Notes: generated by a model from the letters alone, not told the origin. A stretch of 11,037 nucleotides of DNA from Phycisphaerales bacterium (GCA_029212425.1 JARGNC010000081.1:1-11037); one strand, 5' to 3'. Shown: positions 1 to 7,858, numbered from the stretch's first letter. Numbers and translations: made by a program.

Positions 1-246
1 CAGACCAATGTTGCCCTCTTCGATCAGATCGTTGAGCGGCAATCCGCGGTTGTTGTAGTTCTTCGCGATCGAAACGACGAGACGAAGATTCGAACGGATC
101 ATCGTTTCACGCGCAACTGGACATTGCTCGTTGATGATTTTCCATCCGAGTTCTTTCTCTTGTTCCGCTGTCAGTAAGGGGTGACGGTTGATATCGTGCA
201 GGTATACCTGCAGCGATGACTTGACGCCAGAATTAGACGAACGCAT
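1..246 (-). CDS. Sigma-70 family RNA polymerase sigma factor, N-terminal part (cut by window edge)
   Basis: The first 82 codons of a primary- or group 2-like sigma factor are visible; the gene runs off the left edge. Seen: region 1.2 (YLHDINRHPLLTAEQEKELG, about residues 15-34) followed by the start of region 2.1 (RSNLRLVVSIAKNYNNRGLP, residues 51-70, then LNDLIEEGNIGL). These are the core-binding and start of the promoter-melting segments of RpoD/RpoS-type factors. There is no region 1.1, so it is a short form; whether it is the housekeeping factor cannot be told without regions 2.4 and 4.2. I chose ATG at 246 because AGGAAAG lies about 11 nt upstream; an in-frame ATG at 270 would add eight residues (MGRKVSTK). 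It is transcribed divergently from the UVR-motif gene. The family assignment is secure, the exact start less so. Confidence 0.93.
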   Translation of the reverse strand, partial: MRSSNSGVKSSLQVYLHDINRHPLLTAEQEKELGWKIINEQCPVARETMIRSNLRLVVSIAKNYNNRGLPLNDLIEEGNIGL

Positions 247-309
247 TTTTGTACTCACTTTCCTACCCATCCTTTCCGCGGCGAGTGCCGCCGGAAACGA
301 GATGAACTC

Positions 310-384
310 TCACTCATCCCACTGTTCGTCATCGTACACGATCTGTTCCATCGGATAAAAGTGTTTTCCCCTGAACTCGGGCAT
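310..384 (-). CDS. Possible 24-codon small ORF upstream of the sigma gene
   Basis: ATG at 384 to TGA at 310-312 encodes 24 residues, beginning MPEFRGKHFY and ending DDEQWDE, so it is aromatic at the front and acidic at the back. It has no Shine-Dalgarno sequence. A -10-like GATAAT (395-400, minus strand) ends 10 nt before the ATG, so a transcript from it would be leaderless or nearly so. It ends 63 nt before the chosen sigma start. It could be a small protein, a leader peptide affecting sigma-factor expression, or a chance ORF. I do not recognise the peptide. Confidence 0.28.
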   Translation of the reverse strand: MPEFRGKHFYPMEQIVYDDEQWDE

Positions 385-394
385 TTTCTATCAA

Positions 395-400
395 ATTATC
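395..400 (-). promoter_or_regulatory. -10-like hexamer upstream of the small ORF and sigma gene
   Basis: The minus strand reads GATAAT, 5 of 6 to the sigma-70 consensus, in the AT-rich part of the 247-545 gap. No convincing -35 box lies 16-18 nt upstream. It would serve the sigma gene with a leader of about 140 nt, and start transcription almost at the ATG of the 24-codon ORF. Confidence 0.3.
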
Positions 401-482
401 TGATCCCAAATACCGTCTGATTGCACCGTCTGGGCCGATTATCGAGTAATTTGTAAATGTGATCGGTCTTTCTAGAATTTTA

Positions 483-511
483 TTGGCATCCCCCGATAAT
501 GGGTCCATACT
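483..511 (+). promoter_or_regulatory. Candidate sigma-70 promoter for the UVR-motif gene
   Basis: TTGGCA (483-488, 5 of 6 to the -35 consensus), a 17-nt spacer, then CATACT (506-511, 4 of 6 to the -10 consensus). Predicted transcription start is near 518, giving a leader of about 28 nt before GTG at 546. A GATAAT at 495-500 is an alternative -10 but lacks a -35. Confidence 0.45.
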
Positions 512-545
512 GTCCAATTCGCCCTCAGTGAAGTCAGGATGATTC

Positions 546-1370
546 GTGCAACGAGATATCTCAAAACTCCTCGAAGAATGGCCCTTTGTACCAGGCCAAA
601 TCTCCGTTCGGCTCATCGAAGGCAAAGACCACGAACCCCGAATCCAGGTCCGATTGGACCTCGGAATGCTCCAAATGAAGCTCGATGGACGCCCAGACGG
701 CAATCGACCACATGATTGCGATTCCTACCTCGAATACCACGAAGCAAGACTCACCAAAATGCTGGGTCAGGGAGCGGCACCAGAAAGCGAGCTGGAATCC
801 GAGGAACCTGAAGAAATCTCCGCCTTCGACCTCCCTGAGAGTGATGAAATCGAGCATGAACGGTTTCTTGATCCCGAAGAGTGCCGCCAGCTTCGCGAGG
901 AAGCACAGCAATACTACCACCGCTACATCGCTCTGTTGGTGCTCGAAGACTTCGAGAGCGTTGCAAGGGACACCTCGCGGAATCTCCGTGTCTTGGATAT
1001 GTTCCGTGACTACGCGATCGAAGAGGATGACCAGACCGCGATGGAGGGACATCGTCCCTATGTCATGATGATGCGTGCGCGAGCACTCGCGAGCCATGCC
1101 GTGAAGCACGAAGAGAACAAAGCCGCGATCCATGCGATCGATGAAGGCATCGATGCTCTGAAGGTCTATTACGAATCCACCGGTCAGGAAGAGCAGTTCA
1201 AGGAAGCGGGCGAGGTGGACATGCTCCGCGAAATGCGTGACAGCTTGATCCCCAAGCTCCCTGTCAGCCAGCGTGCTGAGCTGCGTCAACGCTTGGAAGC
1301 CGCGATTGTCTCAGAGAACTTCGAGCTCGCCGCGATTCTCCGCGACGAACTCCGGATGCTCGGACACTAA
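546..1370 (+). CDS. UVR-motif (UvrB/UvrC motif) domain protein, unknown function
   Basis: This 274-residue soluble protein has no signal peptide or membrane segment. Residues 1-52 form a conserved-looking N-terminal module (DISKLLEEWPFVPGQISVRL, then VRLDLGMLQMKLDGRPDG). An acidic linker follows at about 78-107. Residues 108-235 are mostly helical with TPR-like character. Residues 247-270 are a UVR motif (RLEAAIVSENFELAAILRDE), the short helical hairpin used for protein-protein contact in UvrB, UvrC, ClpC and McsA. It is not UvrB or UvrC: there is no helicase or nuclease domain. GTG 546 is the only reasonable start because TGA (540-542) lies in frame just upstream; AGGA at 536-539 gives the ribosome site. 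I recall similar proteins in planctomycetes. A role as an adaptor in protein quality control or repair would be inference only. It converges on mnmG with a 27-bp gap. Confidence 0.85.
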   Translation: MQRDISKLLEEWPFVPGQISVRLIEGKDHEPRIQVRLDLGMLQMKLDGRPDGNRPHDCDSYLEYHEARLTKMLGQGAAPESELESEEPEEISAFDLPESDEIEHERFLDPEECRQLREEAQQYYHRYIALLVLEDFESVARDTSRNLRVLDMFRDYAIEEDDQTAMEGHRPYVMMMRARALASHAVKHEENKAAIHAIDEGIDALKVYYESTGQEEQFKEAGEVDMLREMRDSLIPKLPVSQRAELRQRLEAAIVSENFELAAILRDELRMLGH

Positions 1371-1397
1371 AGACAGCTCAGATCAAATCCGTTCGGA

Positions 1398-3347
1398 TCA
1401 GACCAAATCGCGACGATCCGCGCGTGCACGCTTCACAAGCACACTGAGCAATGTCAGATCCGAAGGCGTGATCCCCTCAAGCCGCGATGCCTGCCCAAAG
1501 GTCGTTGGTCGATACTTCCCTAATGCAGCTCGTGCTTCGCTCCGGAGCGATTCCATTAGCTCATACTCGATCCAATCTGGGATCGGTTTGTGTTCCATCT
1601 CGCTATGCCGGCGGATCTCGATCACCTGCCGCTTGACATACGGCTCATACCGACGATGCGCGTGAAGCGTTTGGTAGACCGCTGGATCAACTTCTCCAAA
1701 TGACTCAACCAATGCCGGTCCGATCGCACGCTCCAGATCCTCTACGCGATAGTCCGGCTCAAGCACACGATCAGAAACCTTCTTCTCGCCATCAACAGTT
1801 GAATCCATAAGCTCGCGGCCATGCTCGATGATCTTCATCCGACGCTCAAAGTGCTCCTTGCGCTGACGACCAAGCTCGTGATGATCCAGCAATCCAAGCT
1901 CGATCGCGAGCGGCGTCATCCGATCCGGCGCGTTATCAGATCTCAGCAACAACCGATACTCCGCTCGACTCGTAAACATCCGGTACGGCTCGCGCGGAGT
2001 CTTCGTCACCAAATCATCCATCAACACACCGATGTACGCTTGGGACCGATCGAACGCAAACGGCTCAACCCCTGCCCCATCTTGCTCAAGATTCTCAGCA
2101 TGGATCGCCGCGTTGATCCCTGCAATCAACCCCTGCGCCGCGGCTTCTTCGTATCCGCTGGTGCCATTGATCTGTCCCGCGAGGAAGAATCCTGGGACCC
2201 GGCGCGTCTGACCCGTCACATACATCTGATGCGGACGGACCATGTCGTACTCGACCGCGTATCCATACATCAAGATCTCTGCGTTCTCACACCCCGGCAT
2301 CGAATGCACAATTGTGTCCTGCACATCCCGAGGCAAACTCGTTGAAATCCCGTTGCAGTACACCCAATCCGTCTCATGCGATTCGGGCTCAAGGTACACG
2401 CCATGCTCGTCCCGCTCCGCGAAACGAACTACTTTGTCCTCGATGCTTGGACAGTACCTCGGACCAGCCGATCCGATCTGTCCTGTGAAAATCGGAGCGC
2501 GATCGAGATTTGCGCGGATCGAATCGTGTGATCCTGGTCCCGTATTCGTCTGCCGACACGAAACCTGCTCGATCAACGGGAACCGATCGCAGCGCACCCC
2601 ACCAATCTCCCATCCCCCACGCGAGAGTTCAGAGAATGGCATCGGATCCGCATCACCATCCTGCACAGGGAGCGCGTCCCAATCAATCGTGTGTCGATTG
2701 AGTCTTGGAGGGGTCCCGGTCTTCAAACGACCAAGCTCGAACCCCAGCCCTGACAACGCATCCGAAATCGGATTCGCAGCGTCCTCACCCTCCCGACCCC
2801 CTGGAGTCGTGTCCTTCCCACGATGCATAATCGCTCGCATGAAGGTGCCGGTCGTCAGGACCACTGAAGGGGAAGCCAGCTCGATCCGTTCACCGCTTGG
2901 TGTGCGGATCACCACACCTCGTGCGATTTGTCCATCGCTGGTCGTCTCAGTCAGGATCTCCTCGACGCCCCCCTCGATGACATCAATCTCAGGACGCGCA
3001 TTCATGAACGCTTGAACCGTCCGCGCATACGCGTGCTTGTCGGATTGGCATCGAGGACCATGCACCGCGGCCCCTTTCGAGGTGTTCAGCAGCTTGAACT
3101 GGATCCCTGTCGCGTCCGCGACGAGGCCCATCAGCCCCCCCATTGCATCAATTTCGCGGACGAGCTGCCCCTTTGCGAGCCCCCCGATCGCGGGATTGCA
3201 GCTCATGACTCCGATTTTTGAGGTGTCGAGCGAGATCAATGCCACAGAACTGGGGATACCCAGACGATTCGCAGCGGCCCACGCCGCTTCGACGCCGGCG
3301 TGCCCGCCTCCAACCACGATGACTTGATAGTTTAATTTCACAAACAA
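1398..3347 (-). CDS. mnmG: tRNA uridine-5-carboxymethylaminomethyl modification enzyme MnmG (GidA)
   Basis: FAD-dependent partner of MnmE that installs the carboxymethylaminomethyl group at C5 of wobble uridine 34 in certain tRNAs; cytoplasmic. At 649 residues it is full length (E. coli about 629). Seen: FAD dinucleotide fold VVGGGHAGVEAAWAA (11-25); SCNPAIGGLAKGQLVREID (49-67) with conserved Cys50; GRLKTGTPPRL (206-216); GPRYCPSIEDKVVRFAER (295-312) with Cys299, matching the second catalytic cysteine; GYAVEYDMVRPHQM (362-375); LAGQINGTSGYEEAAAQG (389-406); and the C-terminal MnmE/tRNA-binding helical domain to DRRDLV. Start: TTG at 3347, with AGGAAG (3356-3361) 8 nt upstream; GTG at 3341 is a two-codon-shorter alternative with poorer spacing. 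No MnmE gene is in the window. It is divergent from the ClpP-fold gene and convergent with the UVR gene. Confidence 0.97.
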   Translation of the reverse strand: MFVKLNYQVIVVGGGHAGVEAAWAAANRLGIPSSVALISLDTSKIGVMSCNPAIGGLAKGQLVREIDAMGGLMGLVADATGIQFKLLNTSKGAAVHGPRCQSDKHAYARTVQAFMNARPEIDVIEGGVEEILTETTSDGQIARGVVIRTPSGERIELASPSVVLTTGTFMRAIMHRGKDTTPGGREGEDAANPISDALSGLGFELGRLKTGTPPRLNRHTIDWDALPVQDGDADPMPFSELSRGGWEIGGVRCDRFPLIEQVSCRQTNTGPGSHDSIRANLDRAPIFTGQIGSAGPRYCPSIEDKVVRFAERDEHGVYLEPESHETDWVYCNGISTSLPRDVQDTIVHSMPGCENAEILMYGYAVEYDMVRPHQMYVTGQTRRVPGFFLAGQINGTSGYEEAAAQGLIAGINAAIHAENLEQDGAGVEPFAFDRSQAYIGVLMDDLVTKTPREPYRMFTSRAEYRLLLRSDNAPDRMTPLAIELGLLDHHELGRQRKEHFERRMKIIEHGRELMDSTVDGEKKVSDRVLEPDYRVEDLERAIGPALVESFGEVDPAVYQTLHAHRRYEPYVKRQVIEIRRHSEMEHKPIPDWIEYELMESLRSEARAALGKYRPTTFGQASRLEGITPSDLTLLSVLVKRARADRRDLV

Positions 3348-3355
3348 ACTGTAGA

Positions 3356-3361
3356 CTTCCT
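3356..3361 (-). promoter_or_regulatory. Ribosome binding site deciding the mnmG start
   Basis: AGGAAG on the minus strand lies 8 nt before TTG 3347 and 14 nt before GTG 3341. The spacing favours the rare TTG start. Confidence 0.55.
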
Positions 3362-3370
3362 GCCATAGAT

Positions 3371-3382
3371 CTTGGCACCAAG
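3371..3382. promoter_or_regulatory. 12-bp palindrome over the -35 box (possible operator)
   Basis: CTTGG-CA-CCAAG is a perfect 5-bp inverted repeat with a 2-bp centre. It overlaps the -35 element of the plus-strand promoter and sits 24 bp upstream of the mnmG start. The placement suits a regulator site acting on one or both divergent genes, but a palindrome this short can occur by chance. Confidence 0.3.
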
Positions 3383-3400
3383 CCGCTTGTTTGGTAGACT
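3372..3400 (+). promoter_or_regulatory. Candidate sigma-70 promoter for the ClpP-fold protein gene
   Basis: TTGGCA (3372-3377, 5 of 6), a 17-nt spacer, then TAGACT (3395-3400, 4 of 6). Predicted start of transcription is near 3407, about 45-60 nt before the candidate ATGs. Confidence 0.5.
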
Positions 3401-3451
3401 ATTCTGACAGTTCTATTCATTGCCCATCGTGGCGCTGTCTCGTATTTCAAC

Positions 3452-4786
3452 ATGGGACCATTTCATATGATCAAAAAACATCGAATCCTCAAGCCATCAA
3501 CCCTCGCGCTCGCCGCTGGGATTGCACTTACATGCATCTCCAGTCCAGCAATAGGCGACCAAGTCGTACTCCGTGACGGGACCGTCTACGAAGGCACCGT
3601 CATCTCAGAGAGCCGACGCGAGGTCATCATCGAGACCGAAGTCCACGGCATCAGCACGCGGATGACTCTCAACGCTCGCGATGTGCGATCAGTCACCCGA
3701 ACTCCGCTGACCGCGACCCCAAGTTCGACCATCAATACTCCCACCAACACGCTCAGTATCCCTAAAAACGATGCTGAGGACGATGCAGACAAGCCCATTC
3801 TCAAACGAGAGGGGTATCAGCTCCTGATGGAAGTCCCTCTGACAGGGACCTTCGGGGAAGCGATTTATCCCCTCAGCGTCGCGAACTCGCTCGAATGGGC
3901 CGTCGAGAACGGCGTCACCGATGTCGTATTCCGGATCAACTCCGGAGGTGGAGCACTCTGGTGCGCCAATGACATGGTCGCGATCATGAAAGATTATCGC
4001 TCCAAGGTCAATATGCACATGCTGATCGAATCCGCGATCAGTGCCTCGATTTGGCCGTCATTCAACTGCCACACCATCACGATGGCCCCAGGGTCAGACT
4101 TCGGTGGAGCGGTCGGATACACCATGAACGACACCGGCTCAGCAGAAGTCGACCTCAAAATGAACTCAATCATGTCCGCGAAGCTCGAAAGCACCGCGGA
4201 TGCCAATGGGTACTCCGGATACCTCGTCCGCGCCATGATCCTCTCTAAAGCTGCTGTATACGCCTACAAGGAGCATGGAGAATGGAAGTTCTCGGATTCC
4301 ACAGAAGGACTCCCACGCAACTACGAGGTCATTGACGGCCCTGACACCGTCCTCACGCTGACCGCAAAGCAAGCGATCAAGTACGGCATCGTGGATGCAA
4401 TGGAAGAAGGAAACACCCTCGAAGAATGGGCACAGGTCCAAGGAATCGAAAAATGGGACTCCGTCGGTGACATCGGTCATGAGATCGCTGAACGCGACAA
4501 CAAGAAATGCAAGTCCCTCCAGAAACGCTTGGACGCGACCCTCACATCCTTCAGATCCGACATGCTCGATTACAACGCAGACAACCGCATCTCACAACGC
4601 GGCGCTGCGATGCAGAGCATGAAGCGGCATCTTGGTATGTACAAGAGGATCATGATGCAAGCAGAGAGCATGTCGATGCCTTCAATCGTTGATGGATACG
4701 AGGACGCGATTGATGTCGTCTACTGGGAACAAGAGATCGAAACGAATCTCGCCCGCCTCCGCCGCTACAAGCGGATGGGACCGTAA
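3452..4786 (+). CDS. Secreted ClpP/SppA/NfeD-fold putative serine protease with N-terminal SH3-like module
   Basis: 444 residues. A signal peptide covers about residues 1-35 (hydrophobic core LALAAGIALTCISS, likely cut after PAIG); TC lacks a proper lipobox. Residues 36-83 form a small beta module (DQVVLRDGTVYEGTVISES) common at the front of planctomycete exported proteins. Residues 120-330 resemble the ClpP/crotonase fold of SppA and NfeD: VVFRINSGGGALW (158-170, oxyanion glycines), AISASIWPSF (195-204) with Ser197 at the nucleophile position, TMAPGSDFGGAVG (210-222), Lys236 at the likely general-base position, and TLTAKQAIKYGIVDAME (302-318), a typical SppA/NfeD segment. Residues 345-444 are helical and charged. 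There is no membrane anchor or NfeD C-terminal domain. ATG 3467 (residue 6, GGGA 9 nt upstream) may be the true start. Substrate unknown; protease activity is inferred from fold and dyad position. Confidence 0.8.
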   Translation: MGPFHMIKKHRILKPSTLALAAGIALTCISSPAIGDQVVLRDGTVYEGTVISESRREVIIETEVHGISTRMTLNARDVRSVTRTPLTATPSSTINTPTNTLSIPKNDAEDDADKPILKREGYQLLMEVPLTGTFGEAIYPLSVANSLEWAVENGVTDVVFRINSGGGALWCANDMVAIMKDYRSKVNMHMLIESAISASIWPSFNCHTITMAPGSDFGGAVGYTMNDTGSAEVDLKMNSIMSAKLESTADANGYSGYLVRAMILSKAAVYAYKEHGEWKFSDSTEGLPRNYEVIDGPDTVLTLTAKQAIKYGIVDAMEEGNTLEEWAQVQGIEKWDSVGDIGHEIAERDNKKCKSLQKRLDATLTSFRSDMLDYNADNRISQRGAAMQSMKRHLGMYKRIMMQAESMSMPSIVDGYEDAIDVVYWEQEIETNLARLRRYKRMGP

Positions 4787-4825
4787 CGCTCTCACCTGCT
4801 GTCAACCGAAACCTAGACCTTTACG

Positions 4826-4861
4826 AAAGCCCTGCCCGAACAACGGACAGGGCTTTTTCTT
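4826..4861 (+). terminator. Rho-independent terminator after the ClpP-fold gene
   Basis: Stem AAAGCCCTGCCCG (4826-4838) pairs with CGGACAGGGCTTT (4844-4856) with one C-A mismatch; loop AACAA; followed by TTTTTCTTT-type sequence. It begins 40 nt after the stop codon. Confidence 0.9.
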
Positions 4862-4904
4862 TGAACCAATCTTGTCACACGATACGAGATGGAACTCGCA
4901 CATC

Positions 4905-4944
4905 CACAAAAGAAGAAAGGCCCCACCGCGAAGGTGGGGCCTTT
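4905..4944 (-). terminator. Rho-independent terminator of the prepilin gene
   Basis: A perfect 12-bp stem, AAAGGCCCCACC (4916-4927) with GGTGGGGCCTTT (4933-4944), and a 5-nt loop. On the minus strand it is followed by CTTCTTTTG. It lies 26 nt beyond the prepilin stop codon and stands back to back with the plus-strand terminator. Confidence 0.9.
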
Positions 4945-4970
4945 GAAATGTTTAAGCTTGCTTGAATAGC

Positions 4971-6083
<1,113 letters not shown>

Positions 6084-6088
6084 GACAA

Positions 6089-6093
6089 CCTCC
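6089..6093 (-). promoter_or_regulatory. Strong Shine-Dalgarno of the prepilin gene
   Basis: GGAGG on the minus strand, 5 nt before GTG 6083. It is the best ribosome site in the window and fixes this start despite the GTG codon. Confidence 0.85.
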
Positions 6094-6196
6094 GTCTTGT
6101 TGTTCTGAGATTGCTGGACTCGGCGTTCATACCGACAGCCAATCTTGGTGTTTCTTTCACGCAGTTTACGCGCGGTGTGTCATTGTCCTTGCCGAT

Positions 6197-6301
6197 CTAT
6201 TCGCACCCCGGCCCAAAATGTTCCAGAGTAAAATTGAAATCCATCGAGTACAAGTGGTGACACGGCTTGTTAGAGGGGGTCCCACACGAACTCCCTTTCA
6301 T
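6197..6301 (-). CDS. Possible 34-codon ORF in the prepilin leader
   Basis: ATG 6301 to TAG 6197-6199 encodes 34 residues with three Cys and three His, beginning MKGSSCGTPS and ending FGPGCE. The -10 hexamer TATAAA ends 12 nt before the ATG, so the message would be nearly leaderless; AAGG lies only 2 nt from the ATG. I do not recognise it. It may be a leader peptide, a small protein or a chance ORF. Confidence 0.22.
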   Translation of the reverse strand: MKGSSCGTPSNKPCHHLYSMDFNFTLEHFGPGCE

Positions 6302-6313
6302 GTCCTTGGTACC

Positions 6314-6342
6314 TTTATACAGATTTCACAGAAATATCGCAA
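6314..6342 (-). promoter_or_regulatory. Candidate sigma-70 promoter for the prepilin gene
   Basis: On the minus strand: TTGCGA (6342-6337, 4 of 6), a 17-nt spacer, then TATAAA (6319-6314, 5 of 6). Predicted transcription start is near 6307, about 220 nt before the prepilin GTG. Confidence 0.55.
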
Positions 6343-6397
6343 CCTTGAGCGGGTGCGATTGGTACAAATTTCCCAACTAAACGCACTTGTTCGGATT

Positions 6398-7849
6398 TTA
6401 GTAGGCGTTTTTATGAATAAATCCGCGTCCCACCGTCATCGCCAGGATTCTCATATCAAACAAGATCGACCAATGCCGAATGTAGAACAAATCATACTGC
6501 AGACGCTTGCGGAGACTCGTGTTCCCACGAAGCCCGTTGACCTGTGCCCAGCCCGTCATTCCCGCTTTGACATGCTGACGGATCATGTATCCGCGCCAGT
6601 CCTCACGGAACCGATCAATCAACTCAGGACGCTCTGGACGAGGACCAACGAGCGACATCTCACCGATCAGCACATTGAACAACTGCGGGATCTCGTCGAG
6701 ACTTGTCCGCCGCAACCACATGCCGATCTTGGTGATCCTCGGATCCCCCTCTTGCGTCCAAGCCGCATCCCCTTGCGTGGGATTTCCGGACATGGTGCGG
6801 AGTTTGTAGATCCAGAACTTCTCGCCGCCGAGCCCGACGCGTTGCTGGCGGAATATCACAGGTCCTGGTGAACCCAGTTTGATCAGAACAGCCGCGACCA
6901 ACATCACCGGCGCGAAGAGCACCAATCCGACCAACGATCCGAGGATATCGATGAGCCGCTTGAGGATGCCCCCCACTCCAGACAGTGGACTCTCGCGATA
7001 ACTCAGGATCGGCATCCCCTCAAGTTCGGACACCGCCATGGACTGAGGAAGGTACTTGAGGCGCACATCAGGAATCAGCCGTACATCGACAGCAAACCGT
7101 TCCAACCGCTGAAGCAACTGCGGCAACTGCGGCGACATCGCATTGGGAAGCGCGATGTAGATCGCATCAACCGGATACCGCTCGAGGATCAGTTCAAGCT
7201 CTCGCGTCCCCCCCTTGATTTCTTTGTCGATACAACTCACACGATTCGTTTGCTCGTGGTGGCTGATGAAATACGAGACACGGAGACCTGTCCACGCGTT
7301 CCGCTCGAGTGTTCGAGCGGTGATCTGTCCGAGCCGACCGATCCCCAAGACCGCGACATGCCGAGTGTTCTTTCCGCGTTTCCGGAGCGCACGCAGCACC
7401 AACCGAACAGCGAGCCGTTGCACGCTGAGCAATAGGGGCAAGAACAGCGAAAGCATCAGGATTTGGAATCGGAATGGTTCGGTAAAGAACTCCGCAGGGA
7501 GCACAGGCCCCATCGTCTGCATCGTCGGCATCCGATGCCCGCCAGTGAGCCAGGTGAGCACAATCACCGCGACCATCGCAACAACCGACGCTTGCACAAC
7601 GCGAGCGACTTCACTCAGCAATGTCTGATCACGACGAGGTCGGTACAAACCGAGCGAATACATGGTGAAAATGAAAATCGGAACAACGAGAGCCGTGAGA
7701 GAATCTTGGAAATATCCTGTCGCTTCAGTCTCGAAAACGCCAAACCGATTCCGACGAACCAGCCACGCAAGCGCACACGCACCAACCGCGGACGCGCCGT
7801 CTGTGCACGCGAAGAGTGTCACAAAGAGTTGGTGGCGTTGCTTGAGCAT
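6398..7849 (-). CDS. Polyisoprenyl-phosphate sugar-phosphate transferase (WcaJ/undecaprenyl-phosphate glucose phosphotransferase type)
   Basis: Membrane enzyme that moves a hexose-1-phosphate from a nucleotide sugar to undecaprenyl phosphate, the first step of exopolysaccharide repeat-unit assembly. 483 residues: four N-terminal membrane helices (about 8-31, 50-69, 84-102, 127-150); a Rossmann-like domain (VLGIGRLGQ at 167-175) to about 275; a re-entrant/TM helix at 298-324 (KRLIDILGS start); then the catalytic domain GSPGPVIFRQQRVG (326-339), KLRTM (349-353), RRTSLDEIPQLFNVLIGEMS (380-399) with the Asp385-Glu386 dyad, LVGPRPE (400-406) and GMTGWAQVNGLRG (430-442). I chose ATG 7849 because MLKQRHQLF matches the family's usual beginning and GAGAGG lies just upstream; a GTG at 7891 would add 14 residues of unlikely sequence. 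The sugar is unknown. No glycosyltransferase, wzx or wzy gene is nearby; the upstream FKBP-fusion gene is co-directional. Confidence 0.95.
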   Translation of the reverse strand: MLKQRHQLFVTLFACTDGASAVGACALAWLVRRNRFGVFETEATGYFQDSLTALVVPIFIFTMYSLGLYRPRRDQTLLSEVARVVQASVVAMVAVIVLTWLTGGHRMPTMQTMGPVLPAEFFTEPFRFQILMLSLFLPLLLSVQRLAVRLVLRALRKRGKNTRHVAVLGIGRLGQITARTLERNAWTGLRVSYFISHHEQTNRVSCIDKEIKGGTRELELILERYPVDAIYIALPNAMSPQLPQLLQRLERFAVDVRLIPDVRLKYLPQSMAVSELEGMPILSYRESPLSGVGGILKRLIDILGSLVGLVLFAPVMLVAAVLIKLGSPGPVIFRQQRVGLGGEKFWIYKLRTMSGNPTQGDAAWTQEGDPRITKIGMWLRRTSLDEIPQLFNVLIGEMSLVGPRPERPELIDRFREDWRGYMIRQHVKAGMTGWAQVNGLRGNTSLRKRLQYDLFYIRHWSILFDMRILAMTVGRGFIHKNAY

Positions 7850-7852
7850 GAC

Positions 7853-7858
7853 CCTCTC
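7853..7858 (-). promoter_or_regulatory. Ribosome binding site supporting the ATG 7849 start
   Basis: GAGAGG on the minus strand, 3 nt before ATG 7849. The spacing is short, but no site precedes the upstream GTG 7891/ATG 7888. A 6-bp hairpin (GCATGC at 7866-7871 and 7879-7884, 7-nt loop) lies just ahead and could affect initiation. Confidence 0.45.

Larger units (their letters stand above)
6084..6397 (-). other. Intergenic leader between sugar transferase and prepilin genes
   Basis: About 310 bp with no large gene. It holds the candidate promoter at 6314-6342, a 34-codon ORF at 6197-6301, and a nested weak hairpin at 6353-6386 (GTGCG...TTGG...CCAA.CGCAC) without a T tract just past the transferase stop. 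A transcript from the promoter would carry a leader of about 220 nt. I recognise no known riboswitch in it. Confidence 0.6.

Noticed and set aside
329..703. 124-residue minus-strand ORF
   Set aside because: It mostly lies antisense to the UVR-motif gene and shows no domain or ribosome site; its frame only reflects the codon pattern of the real gene.
561..1289. 242-residue minus-strand ORF
   Set aside because: It is fully antisense to the UVR-motif gene, whose plus-strand product has a recognisable UVR motif.
2242..3015. 257-residue plus-strand ORF
   Set aside because: It is antisense to mnmG, which has full-length conserved motifs in this stretch; the ORF product is low-complexity and Ser/Pro/Arg-rich.
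3467..3580. Lipoprotein signal peptide on the ClpP-fold protein (Cys in ALTC)
   Set aside because: ALTC lacks the L-[AS]-[GA]-C pattern; a standard signal peptidase I site after PAIG fits better.
6353..6386. Hairpin past the sugar transferase stop as a terminator
   Set aside because: The stem is broken (5 bp plus 4 bp with an asymmetric bulge) and no U tract follows.
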